Source: Candidatus Peregrinibacteria bacterium Greene0416_19
Lineage (GTDB): Bacteria > Patescibacteriota > Gracilibacteria > Peribacterales > Peribacteraceae
Assembly: GCA_007375735.1 (NCBI GenBank)
Contig: VMEW01000019.1
Location: forward strand, 1-34,886
Length of the DNA stretch: 34,886 nt
Direction: 5' to 3'
A program made the translations under genes and the position numbers. The stretch's first letter is position 1, and each line of letters starts with the position of its first letter. Of this stretch, positions 14,798-22,126 are shown one piece after another. The notes under the pieces were generated by a model. The model was not told the origin of the DNA and made no database searches. It saw only the letters and a program-made list of their open reading frames with translations.

Positions 14798-15739
14798 ATG
14801 CCCGAGTGGATCGTCTCCCTCCCCGACCGGCTGGACGCCTTCCTGGCGCAGAGCGGGGCGGTCCTCAGCCGCAGCAAGGCGCAGCAGGCCATAGAGGCCG
14901 GGCGAGTGACGGTCAATGAACAGGTGGTGACGAAGCCCGCACATCGCCTACAGGAAGGCGATGCGGTGGTGCTCACCGAGACGGACAAGGCGCCAGACAG
15001 ATCGATTGAACCCATCGATTTGTCGCTTGAGATTCTGTACGAGGATGCTGCCTGTGCGGTCATCAACAAGCCCGCCGGCATCGCCGTGCATCCGGGTGCG
15101 GGGATGGCGCCCGGCGAGCGGACCATCCTCCACGGAGCGGCATTTTTATCCGCAGACTGGAAACCTGCTCTGTTTTCCGCCGATCATATTTTGGTGCATC
15201 GCCTGGACAAGGACACCACCGGCTGCCTGCTCATCGCCAAGACGCCGGCGGCGCACATCGCGCTGCAGAAACAGTTCGAAACCCGCGCCGTCGACAAACG
15301 ATATCAGACGATCGTGGCCGGTGTCCCCTCCCCCGCCTCCGCCGTCATCGACGCGCCCATCGGCCGCAGCCATGCCGACCGGACCATGATGGCCGTGAGC
15401 GGCAGCGGAGACGCACGTGATTCCCGGACCACGTACCGGACGCTCGGAGTATCCGCGGCAGGAAATGCCGCCCTGTTGGAATGTGAACTGCACACCGGCC
15501 GTACCCACCAGGTCCGCGTCCATCTTGCGTCGATCGGTCACCCGGTGCTCGGGGACGGGACGTACGGCAATGAGCTGAGTGAGCGACTCGCGCAGGAATT
15601 CGATATCCGGATGCTCTGTTTGCACGCGTGGAAACTGACGTTCGAATCCCCCGTCGACAGAATAAGGCATGCGGTGGAGGCTCCTCTGCCGGGTTCGTTT
15701 CTGAATGTGTTGGATCGTCTCGGGATTAGAGCACCATGA
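14798..15739 (+). CDS. rluD: RluA-family 23S rRNA pseudouridine synthase (RluD-like)
   Basis: 313 residues from ATG 14798. The N-terminal S4 domain (~8-60: RLDAFLAQSG...SRSKAQQAIEAGRVTVN) is followed by the catalytic domain with INKPAGIAVHPG (90-100), HRLDKDTTG (134-142, nucleophile D137), VDKRYQTIVAG, and LHTGRTHQVRVHLASIGHPVLGD, split across the central sheet. The S4-plus-catalytic layout is that of RluD/RluC, which modify helix 69 or other 23S sites; the exact target uridines cannot be read from sequence. A hairpin at 15770-15808 follows the stop. Confidence 0.9.
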   Translation: MPEWIVSLPDRLDAFLAQSGAVLSRSKAQQAIEAGRVTVNEQVVTKPAHRLQEGDAVVLTETDKAPDRSIEPIDLSLEILYEDAACAVINKPAGIAVHPGAGMAPGERTILHGAAFLSADWKPALFSADHILVHRLDKDTTGCLLIAKTPAAHIALQKQFETRAVDKRYQTIVAGVPSPASAVIDAPIGRSHADRTMMAVSGSGDARDSRTTYRTLGVSAAGNAALLECELHTGRTHQVRVHLASIGHPVLGDGTYGNELSERLAQEFDIRMLCLHAWKLTFESPVDRIRHAVEAPLPGSFLNVLDRLGIRAP

Positions 15740-15769
15740 CCATCAGAAAAAATGAAAAAAATCACGGGA

Positions 15770-15808
15770 GCGGGCCTTGTCATCCTGAGTCTGTCGAAGG
15801 GGGCCCGC
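15770..15808. repeat. Hairpin-bounded repeat-like element containing TCATCCTGAG...GTCGAAGG
   Basis: GCGGGCC (15770-15776) and GGCCCGC (15802-15808) are exact inverted repeats around a 25-nt core with TTGTCATCCTGAG and CTGTCGAAGG. The core resembles a sequence that recurs between genes in many unrelated bacterial genomes; that comparison is from memory, not from a search. It may also end rluD transcription. Confidence 0.5.
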
Positions 15809-15955
15809 GGTCGGATGTGGGCATGTGCAATTGATTGCCACCCGCACCCCGGAAGGGTGCTGCTGGGATGGAAACAGTTCTCCTATTTGATCCGAGCAGC
15901 ACGGCTCCGCCGTGCGGCCTTACCTCCAAATCATATTGCTGTAATCCGAAAGGTC

Positions 15956-15983
15956 TTGCTCCGGCTGATGCGTTGAGTACTAT
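15956..15983 (+). promoter_or_regulatory. Promoter of the small helical protein gene
   Basis: TTGCTC (15956-15961), 16-nt spacer, TACTAT (15978-15983), then 6 nt to ATG 15990. Another leaderless arrangement. Confidence 0.5.
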
Positions 15984-15989
15984 ACAACC

Positions 15990-16379
15990 ATGGTATCCGA
16001 AGAAAGCAACTGGCCACCGCTGGAGCTCGTCGAAAAATTTGAGAGGATTCTGAACCAAGAAGCTCCTTTCACCAGAGAGGACACTCTTAAGACAATCGAG
16101 GGACTTATGGTGATGGCGAGGGGAAAAATGAAATCGGGGGATGTTCGTTTACTTCAGGATGAAGTCGAACGAATGATCGACACGTTCACTCCGCGCCTCC
16201 GTTCCGTCTGTGAGCTGGCCATCGATCCCGGTTTCAAGAGGGAGGTGGTGCGTCAGGCGCTGGATCGAACTCAAGGACAGCTGGAAGAGGGCAAGTTGGA
16301 TTACCTCGCAGCCGAGGATATCAGCATGCAGCTCAGGGGAGCGTTGGAGCACTTGGAAGGTGAGGATCCTGAGGATTGA
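15990..16379 (+). CDS. Small acidic helical protein, unknown
   Basis: 129 residues, almost entirely predicted helix and rich in Glu and Leu, with no membrane segment or signal peptide. It starts MVSEESNWPPLELVEKFERI and ends in an acidic tail (EGEDPED). No family is recognised. It has its own promoter 6 nt from the ATG and a strong hairpin after the stop shared with the convergent FecR-like gene, so it is monocistronic. AT content is slightly higher than in neighbouring genes. Confidence 0.65.
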   Translation: MVSEESNWPPLELVEKFERILNQEAPFTREDTLKTIEGLMVMARGKMKSGDVRLLQDEVERMIDTFTPRLRSVCELAIDPGFKREVVRQALDRTQGQLEEGKLDYLAAEDISMQLRGALEHLEGEDPED

Positions 16380-16384
16380 TCCAC

Positions 16385-16416
16385 AACCGCGGGCAGGTAT
16401 GCCCGCTCCCGTGGTT
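16385..16416. terminator. Hairpin between convergent genes
   Basis: AACCGCGGG (16385-16393) pairs with CCCGTGGTT (16408-16416) with one G-U; an alternative inner GGGCA/TGCCC stem also exists. TTATTTT follows on the plus strand, consistent with intrinsic termination. Confidence 0.6.
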
Positions 16417-16428
16417 GCTGAGTTATTT

Positions 16429-18138
16429 TCAGGGCTCGTAGGTGATGACATACTCCATCCGGTCGATAATCTGCTGGTCCTTGTTCCTGGCAATGATCAC
16501 GAAGGTGTTCCTCCCCTCCTTCAGATTTTTCAGGTCGGGACTGGCGATGTAGTTCCATGTCTTCTTGCCCGGCCTGTAGAGCTGCAGCCGATAGTCATTC
16601 ACCCAGACGCTCTCGGTGTCACCGGAGGTCGTCCCCTCGATGAGCGTGCCCGTTCCGGAGATCACTGCTTCCGTCCCCTCCACTGGCGCCGTCACGGCGA
16701 GCGTGCCTGGCGCGAGGGGATCGTTCTTCGGGAGGGCGGACGGGTCTACCCCGCCCGCCTCCGCGTGTACCACTCCCTCCGGTCCCCGTTCCCACAGGAC
16801 CGTGACGCGGGCCGGTTCGCTCCTGCGTTTCTCCTCGCCGTAGAGCGCGTAGACGTCGTACACGTTCACTCCGGGTTGCAGGTTCTCCAGGCGGGTGGCG
16901 GCCACGTAGCTCCAGCTTCCCTTCGAGGCGTCGAAGAGCCTCAACTCGTACTGGTTGACCAGGATGCCGGTGACGCCCGCAGGCGCAGTGCCCCGGAGCA
17001 CCACTTCCGTCGCCTGCGTGCGGTACGTGGACCCGGCAGCAGCGGGGGACGTGATGGTCGGCGGCTGCCCGGCCGGACCGTCACGGCGTACGGAGCGCTT
17101 CACTTCCGCGAGCTGGGTGCCTGCGGCGTCCAGTGCCTTCACGCTCACATCCATCTCGGACGCACCCTCCGCCAGGGCCACCTGACCCGCGAACGTGCGC
17201 TTGCTCGCATCGATCGATGCGGGGTGCTCGTTGATGAGGATGCGGGCGACGGTCGGCCCGATGTGCCCTGCGACGTCGATCACGCCGCTCGTGACCGTCT
17301 GGCCCGCTGCCGGTTGCGAAACGGTCAGGATCTCCTCGTCGGGGAGAGAGGGGGCCGGGCGTTCCTGCGTGTCCGCGGCGGGCACGCGCCATTGCCTGCT
17401 CCCGGCGACGAAGGCCGATTGCGACGCCTGCGGATCGAGCGCGGAACGATAACGGTACAGGTCAGGGCCGGGACGTTCCGGGAGGGTGAGCGACTGGCCT
17501 TCTCCCACGATCACCGCATCGTGCCCGCTGACGGAAAGACTCACACCGATTCCGCTGTCATCGAACACAGCCACCGCTGAGGGCATGACGAGCGCCTCGG
17601 TTCCGGGGGGCACATCCAGGGAGAAGCGATCCGTCCGCACGGTGCGCATGATGCTCCCCGAAAAAGAGGTCTGCGAGGCGGTGCTGATCCAGAGCGATCC
17701 GTTCTTGAGCCGCAGCGACAGGACCGATGGATCCCCCCCCGTGCTCTCTTCCACGAGCAGGCTCCCGCCGCCGTCCAGGCGAGCGATGCTGCGGTCGAAG
17801 AAATCGAGACCGGCGACCGCGTTCCCGGAGGTGGCGACGGCGTCGTCTGCGTAGACCTTCATACCATGCTCCGCCCGCTGCCACTCTCCCCCTTCCACGG
17901 AGACGGTCACCGCATCACTTCCCTCCAGTGTGAGCGTGGCACCCGATCGCTCGATACGCCCGCCGATTCCAAAGCCCCGGAGTACCCAGGAACCCGCGTA
18001 GTAGATCACGATGATGAGGACCGCCAGCTGCGCGAGCGCCTTGAGCCGGCGTGGCACACGCGAGGATTCCGCCAGAGCGTATGTGCCGCGCCGTCGTCGG
18101 TGAGACAGGAGCATGCAGGGTCCCGGGTAGTACGTCAT
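16429..18138 (-). CDS. FecR-domain membrane protein with Ig-like (glucodextranase-B-type) repeats
   Basis: 569 residues. An arginine-rich cytoplasmic N-terminus precedes one membrane helix (~37-55, ALAQLAVLIIVIYYAGSWVL). Residues ~75-190 resemble a FecR domain (GMKVYADDAVATSGNAVAGLDFFD...ARLDGGGSLLVEE...LKNGSLWI). Three Ig-like repeats follow; two are clearly homologous, around residues 385-440 (GILVNQYELRLF...WSYVAATRLENLQPG) and 500-555 (VWVNDYRLQLY...WNYIASPDLKNLKEG), in the style of glucodextranase-B/bacterial Ig domains. The protein should display this region outside the membrane. It is transcribed away from the adjacent ATPase gene's end with a repeat between. The start is uncertain: the Met at residue 9 (MLLSHRRRRG) is equally plausible and follows TACTAC by 12 nt. 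Confidence 0.7.
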   Translation of the reverse strand: MTYYPGPCMLLSHRRRRGTYALAESSRVPRRLKALAQLAVLIIVIYYAGSWVLRGFGIGGRIERSGATLTLEGSDAVTVSVEGGEWQRAEHGMKVYADDAVATSGNAVAGLDFFDRSIARLDGGGSLLVEESTGGDPSVLSLRLKNGSLWISTASQTSFSGSIMRTVRTDRFSLDVPPGTEALVMPSAVAVFDDSGIGVSLSVSGHDAVIVGEGQSLTLPERPGPDLYRYRSALDPQASQSAFVAGSRQWRVPAADTQERPAPSLPDEEILTVSQPAAGQTVTSGVIDVAGHIGPTVARILINEHPASIDASKRTFAGQVALAEGASEMDVSVKALDAAGTQLAEVKRSVRRDGPAGQPPTITSPAAAGSTYRTQATEVVLRGTAPAGVTGILVNQYELRLFDASKGSWSYVAATRLENLQPGVNVYDVYALYGEEKRRSEPARVTVLWERGPEGVVHAEAGGVDPSALPKNDPLAPGTLAVTAPVEGTEAVISGTGTLIEGTTSGDTESVWVNDYRLQLYRPGKKTWNYIASPDLKNLKEGRNTFVIIARNKDQQIIDRMEYVITYEP

Positions 18139-18184
18139 GGTATGGAAAAAGCGGGGGCCGGTGCAAGTAAGAATGATTGTCCAC

Positions 18185-18213
18185 CTAGAGACGCGCCATT
18201 GGCGCGTCTGTAC
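18185..18213. repeat. 29-bp palindromic repeat, copy 2
   Basis: Same length and layout as 9434-9462. Where copy 1 has GCGC-G-ATT-C-GCGC, this copy has GCGC-C-ATT-G-GCGC, a compensatory swap that keeps the stem. It lies between two minus-strand genes, between the ATPase stop and the FecR gene start. Confidence 0.65.
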
Positions 18214-18235
18214 CGGGGATGCAATACGATTCCGA

Positions 18236-19369
18236 TTATCCTGTCACCCTCTCCACCTCCTCCCGCGTCGTCACGCCCTGCTTCACCGCTTCCGTCCCCC
18301 ACTCCTTCATCGTGCGGTAGCCTTCTTTGCGGGCCTGGGCCTCGATGGCAGGGGCTTGCTCGAGCTGTAGGATCAGCTGTGTGATGGACGGTGTGACGTT
18401 CAAGAGCTCGGGGAGCGACATTTGCCCGTCGTAACTCCCGTTCTCGGATGGGTCGCAGCCGGCCCCCTCCTTCCGGCACGCCGGCGTGAGCGTGCGCACG
18501 AGGCGCTGGGCGAGCACCGCCCGGAGCGCCGGAGCGAACGTGTAGGGACTCACACCCATGGACAGGAAGCGCGTGATGGCCTCCACTGCGGAGTTCGTGT
18601 GGAGGGTACTGAGCACCAGGTGACCGGTGAGCGCGGCGTTCACCGCCGTTTGCGCAGTCTCCAGGTCGCGGATCTCCCCTACGAGAATGACATCCGGGTC
18701 GTGGCGGAGAATGCTCCGAAGCCCTCCCGCGAAGGTGTAGTCGTGATCGGCGTCGATCTCGCTCTGGATGATGCCAGGGAGCTCGTACTCGACCGGGTCT
18801 TCGAGCGTGATGATGTTGCACTCCTTCCCGATGATCGTGGAGAGGAGGGCGTAGAGGGTGGTCGTCTTGCCCGATCCGGTCGGGCCGGTGACGAGGATGA
18901 GGCCGTGCGGAATGTCCATGAGTTCTTCGAGTTGCTTCTTAATCTCCATCGGGAACCCCAGCTTCTCGAGCGGGAGGATGCCGCGTCTGGGGTCCAGAAG
19001 GCGGAGCGTCAGGGCCTCGCCGAAGCGGGATGGCAGCGTGGCCACGCGCACGTTCACCGTGCGCGCCACCGGTTTCCCATCCGTACCCGCCTCATTCACC
19101 GCGAACGTATACTGGCCGTCCTGCGGGACATTGGTGACGTTGAGCTTGAGTTTGGAGGCGAACTTTATGCGCCGGATGAAGTCCGTGTAGTGCTCGTGCG
19201 TGATGGACGCGAGCGGCTGCAGAATGCCGTGCATGCGCCACTCCAGGCGCACGTCGTGCTTCTGGGGCGACACGTGGATGTCGGAAGCCCCTTGCAGAGC
19301 GCAGAACTGCTCCAGGTTCTTCAGGAGCGTATCTCCATCCATCGCCGCGAAGTCCGGGGTCGGAATCAT
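18236..19369 (-). CDS. GspE/PilB-type secretion or pilus ATPase, shortened form
   Basis: 377 residues, against about 560 for typical PilB/GspE. The N1 domain is missing, so the protein starts near N2 (LLKNLEQFCALQGASDIHVSP, residues 15-35). It has Walker A GPTGSGKTT (162-170), the Asp box LEDPVEYELPG (189-199), Walker B VILVGEIRD (227-235) and the His box STLHTNSAVEAITRF (254-268). A reduced form of the C-terminal metal-binding loop remains, with only two cysteines (CRKEGAGC) instead of four. It should power pilus assembly or type II-like secretion on the cytoplasmic face. PilT is less likely because of the GEIRD and C-terminal loop features. No other pilus genes lie in the window. The leaderless TAGAAT box fixes the start. 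Confidence 0.85.
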   Translation of the reverse strand: MIPTPDFAAMDGDTLLKNLEQFCALQGASDIHVSPQKHDVRLEWRMHGILQPLASITHEHYTDFIRRIKFASKLKLNVTNVPQDGQYTFAVNEAGTDGKPVARTVNVRVATLPSRFGEALTLRLLDPRRGILPLEKLGFPMEIKKQLEELMDIPHGLILVTGPTGSGKTTTLYALLSTIIGKECNIITLEDPVEYELPGIIQSEIDADHDYTFAGGLRSILRHDPDVILVGEIRDLETAQTAVNAALTGHLVLSTLHTNSAVEAITRFLSMGVSPYTFAPALRAVLAQRLVRTLTPACRKEGAGCDPSENGSYDGQMSLPELLNVTPSITQLILQLEQAPAIEAQARKEGYRTMKEWGTEAVKQGVTTREEVERVTG

Positions 19370-19375
19370 CTGAGT

Positions 19376-19381
19376 ATTCTA
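19376..19381 (-). promoter_or_regulatory. Extended -10 box of the GspE/PilB-like gene
   Basis: On the minus strand TGG-TAGAAT, an extended -10, lies 6 nt before ATG 19369. Confidence 0.5.
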
Positions 19382-19413
19382 CCATACTTTCAATACTTTT
19401 GGGAGGTCTCTGC

Positions 19414-19419
19414 TACAAT
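19414..19419 (+). promoter_or_regulatory. Extended -10 box of the PBP gene
   Basis: TGC-TACAAT ends 9 nt before ATG 19429. The TTG at 19399, an upstream in-frame start, would lie before the transcription start, so ATG 19429 is preferred. Confidence 0.5.
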
Positions 19420-19428
19420 CCCCCACCG

Positions 19429-21960
19429 ATGGCATTCCGTCCACGGCACAATCCCTCGGAAACACAGAAGAAACGGCTCCTGTTGCAGCGGATGACGATC
19501 GTCCATGCCCTGCTCCTCCTCCTGCTCCTCGTCCTGGTCGCGCGACTCATCGAGTTGCAGGTGGTGAAGGGCGACCAGTACTACGATCTGGCGCAGAAGC
19601 AGCATTTCAGCGGCGTACACCTGGCTGCCAAGCGCGGTGAGATACTGGGGGTCAGCAGCAAAACCGGAGAGAAGAATATCTTCGCCACCAACACCACGCT
19701 CAATCTGGTGTACGTCGATCCCACCGTGACCGACAATCCTGCGTTCGTGGCAGAGACGCTCGCGGATCTGCTTCTCATACCGGCATTCCATAGCCTGTGC
19801 GGCAAGGGGGATGATGCCTGTCCGCGTGAACTCATTCCCTTCTACGCCGCGGCATTCGATCCGCTGATCCGGCACCAGTTCCTCTCGACAGGATCGTTGC
19901 TGGAATTGCAGCGCGTCCCGGGGACACCCGGATCTCCGGTTGCGGTTCCCGACTACGTGGAGGCCAAGAGGCTCTTTGCGCGCGACATGGAGCGACGCAT
20001 CTCGGAGAAGCGCGTCACCTACTCCCCGCTGGCGTACGGCGCGACCAAAATCCAGATGACGGCGGTAGAGGCTCTCGGCGTGCCGGGGATCAGGGTTCAT
20101 CGAGAGAGGGATCTGATCTATGCGGATCCGGAGGAGGTGCCGCAGCGCTCGATCCGCAATATTGCCCGAGCGCTCAGTGCCGTGCTGAAAACGGAGACGG
20201 GGGACATCGAGGAGCTCCTCCGGTCTCGCGACCTCCAGTACGTGCCGATCATGCATCGTCTGCCGCCGTCCCTCACGTTGCGCATCAAGGAGGCGCAACT
20301 GAAGTCGCTCAAAGAGATGATGGCCAAGTACCCGACCGATTCCCGTCGCATCTCGGTGGAGGCGCTCAAGTACCCCCTCCGCTCGATCGCCCTCATTCCG
20401 GAACCGTGGCGCTTCTATCCGGACACCACCGTGGCATCGCACGTCATCGGTTTCCTGAATACCAACCAGGTGCCGCAGTACGGCATCGAGCGGACGTACG
20501 ATCCCCAGCTTCGGGGCCGGGAGGTGGTCATCAGCGTGGCCCGTGATCCGCGGGGGGGGCAGATCCTGCGCTCGGCGCAGAACGTGACGAGCCCCCGCGA
20601 CGGCGACACCGTGGTGCTCACGCTCGATCGTACCATTCAGAAGGAACTGGAAGCGCTCATGGACGATGCGGTGAAGACGTACAAAGCCGACAGCGGCCAG
20701 GCGATTGTGATGGATCCCGCGACCGGCCGCGTGCTCGCCATGGTGAATGCCCCGCTCTTCGACTCCAATCAGTACGCCGACGTGTATGCCAAAGAGGCCA
20801 TGCACATGGATGAGGATGCGCAGCGACAGATCGTGCTGGAGGTGTACCACCCGGAGACCCATCAATTCATCGTGCGCGACTACCTGCCGAATATCTTCTC
20901 TGCGTCGGGCCGCACGCTCATGAGCGAGAAGGTGCAGAAGCAGCTCCAGGATCTGGAGCGTCTGTACGACCTGCGTGACATTTCCCGCTTCTACCGGTAC
21001 ATAGGCAAGAATATCCGGAGGGAGGTCTTTCCCACTCGGACGCCCGGCATGTGGCTCAGGTACCGTAACGACATCGGGGTCGGCGCGTACTTGAACCGGA
21101 ACATCCAGGAAATCTACGAGCCGGGCTCCGTCATGAAGCCGGTCACCATGGCCATTGCCATCGACCAGGGGGAGGTGACGCCGGAGGAGCTGTATGACGA
21201 CCTGGGGCCGGTGGAGGTGGACGAGTACGAGATCCGCAATGCTCTGCGGCGACACTACGGACGGGTCACCATGACCAACTGTCTGGAACTTTCCATCAAC
21301 ACCTGCATGACGAGCGTGTCGTTCAAACTGGGGGCCAAACTCTTCCACCGTTACCTGGAACGCTTCGGCTTCGGGCGGATCACCGGCATCGAGCTGGACG
21401 ACGAACTGACAGGCGAACTGCTCCCCTGGCGGGAGTGGTCGCGGACACAGCTGGCCACCACGTCCTTCGGGCAGGGCGTCTCCGTCACGCCGCTGCAGAT
21501 GGTCACCGCTTTCGCCGCGCTCGCGAATGGCGGCAGGCTGATGCGACCGAGCATCATCGACAGCGTGGAGCATGCCGATGGCACGGTCACCCGGTTATCG
21601 CCGCGCGTGGCGGATCAGGTGCTCAGCCCTCTGGCCTCGGAGACCATCACGGCCATGCTGGTTTCCTCCGCGGAGAAGGGATTCGCCCGCTCCGGCAAGC
21701 CGGCCGGCCACCGCGTGGCGGCCAAAACCGGTACCAGTCAAATCGCGGGTCCGAATGGGAAGTACGAGGAGGGATCCGGCTCCACCATCGCCACGTTCTC
21801 CGGCTACGCCCCGGTCGATCACCCGCGCTTCGTGGTTCTGGTCAAGCTTGACCGTCCCAAGACCACCATCTTCGGCGTCGACGCCGCCGCGCCGGTCTTC
21901 AAGAAAATCGCCACGTTCCTGTTCAACTACTATGGGATTCCGCCGGATGAGAAGGAGTGA
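19429..21960 (+). CDS. Class B penicillin-binding protein (FtsI/PBP2-like transpeptidase), enlarged
   Basis: 843 residues against a usual 550-700. One N-terminal membrane helix (~23-40, MTIVHALLLLLLLVLVARLI) is followed by the PBP dimerisation region (AAKRGEI at the start of the R1 box) and the transpeptidase domain. The active-site motifs are intact: S567-V-M-K570 (YEPGSVMKP), S622-I-N (SxN) and K766-T-G. It cross-links peptidoglycan stems at division or elongation. Two regions are larger than in standard FtsI: the linker at about 100-330 and an insertion of roughly 100 residues (~450-555) directly before the SxxK motif. No PASTA domain is present at the C-terminus. FtsI versus PBP2 (MrdA) cannot be decided. 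It ends before strong hairpins and converges on glmS. Confidence 0.88.
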   Translation: MAFRPRHNPSETQKKRLLLQRMTIVHALLLLLLLVLVARLIELQVVKGDQYYDLAQKQHFSGVHLAAKRGEILGVSSKTGEKNIFATNTTLNLVYVDPTVTDNPAFVAETLADLLLIPAFHSLCGKGDDACPRELIPFYAAAFDPLIRHQFLSTGSLLELQRVPGTPGSPVAVPDYVEAKRLFARDMERRISEKRVTYSPLAYGATKIQMTAVEALGVPGIRVHRERDLIYADPEEVPQRSIRNIARALSAVLKTETGDIEELLRSRDLQYVPIMHRLPPSLTLRIKEAQLKSLKEMMAKYPTDSRRISVEALKYPLRSIALIPEPWRFYPDTTVASHVIGFLNTNQVPQYGIERTYDPQLRGREVVISVARDPRGGQILRSAQNVTSPRDGDTVVLTLDRTIQKELEALMDDAVKTYKADSGQAIVMDPATGRVLAMVNAPLFDSNQYADVYAKEAMHMDEDAQRQIVLEVYHPETHQFIVRDYLPNIFSASGRTLMSEKVQKQLQDLERLYDLRDISRFYRYIGKNIRREVFPTRTPGMWLRYRNDIGVGAYLNRNIQEIYEPGSVMKPVTMAIAIDQGEVTPEELYDDLGPVEVDEYEIRNALRRHYGRVTMTNCLELSINTCMTSVSFKLGAKLFHRYLERFGFGRITGIELDDELTGELLPWREWSRTQLATTSFGQGVSVTPLQMVTAFAALANGGRLMRPSIIDSVEHADGTVTRLSPRVADQVLSPLASETITAMLVSSAEKGFARSGKPAGHRVAAKTGTSQIAGPNGKYEEGSGSTIATFSGYAPVDHPRFVVLVKLDRPKTTIFGVDAAAPVFKKIATFLFNYYGIPPDEKE

Positions 21961-22019
21961 CTCCACCCCAGTGCTCTCGCTTTTGTCATCTTCTTCTACA
22001 CCCAGCCCCTACCCCCTGA

Positions 22020-22044
22020 CCCCCTCCCCCGTGGGGAGAGGGGG
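22020..22044. terminator. GC-rich hairpin after the PBP gene
   Basis: CCCCCTCCCC pairs with GGGGAGAGGGGG with one bulged base and a short loop. First of two stacked hairpins between convergent genes. Confidence 0.5.
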
Positions 22045-22057
22045 GAATGAATGAACC

Positions 22058-22082
22058 CCCCTTCCCCCAGTGGGGGAAGGGG
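22058..22082. terminator. GC-rich hairpin before the glmS stop
   Basis: CCCCTTCCCCC (22058-22068) and GGGGGAAGGGG (22072-22082) form an 11-bp perfect stem with a 3-nt loop. Similar in composition to the neighbouring hairpin at 22020-22044, so it may be an imperfect duplicate. Confidence 0.55.
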
Positions 22083-22126
22083 TCGGGGGATCGGGGCTGA
22101 TACCCAGAAAGGGATGGGGTGAAACC

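Larger units (their letters stand above)
15740..15989 (+). other. Non-coding interval with several hairpins
   Basis: About 250 bp without a credible gene. It contains, in order, an A-rich stretch, the hairpin repeat at 15770-15808, a GCACCC/GGGTGC hairpin (15844-15860), a GCACGGC-TCC-GCCGTGC hairpin (15899-15915), and the promoter of the next gene. No tRNA or known riboswitch was recognised. Confidence 0.6.
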
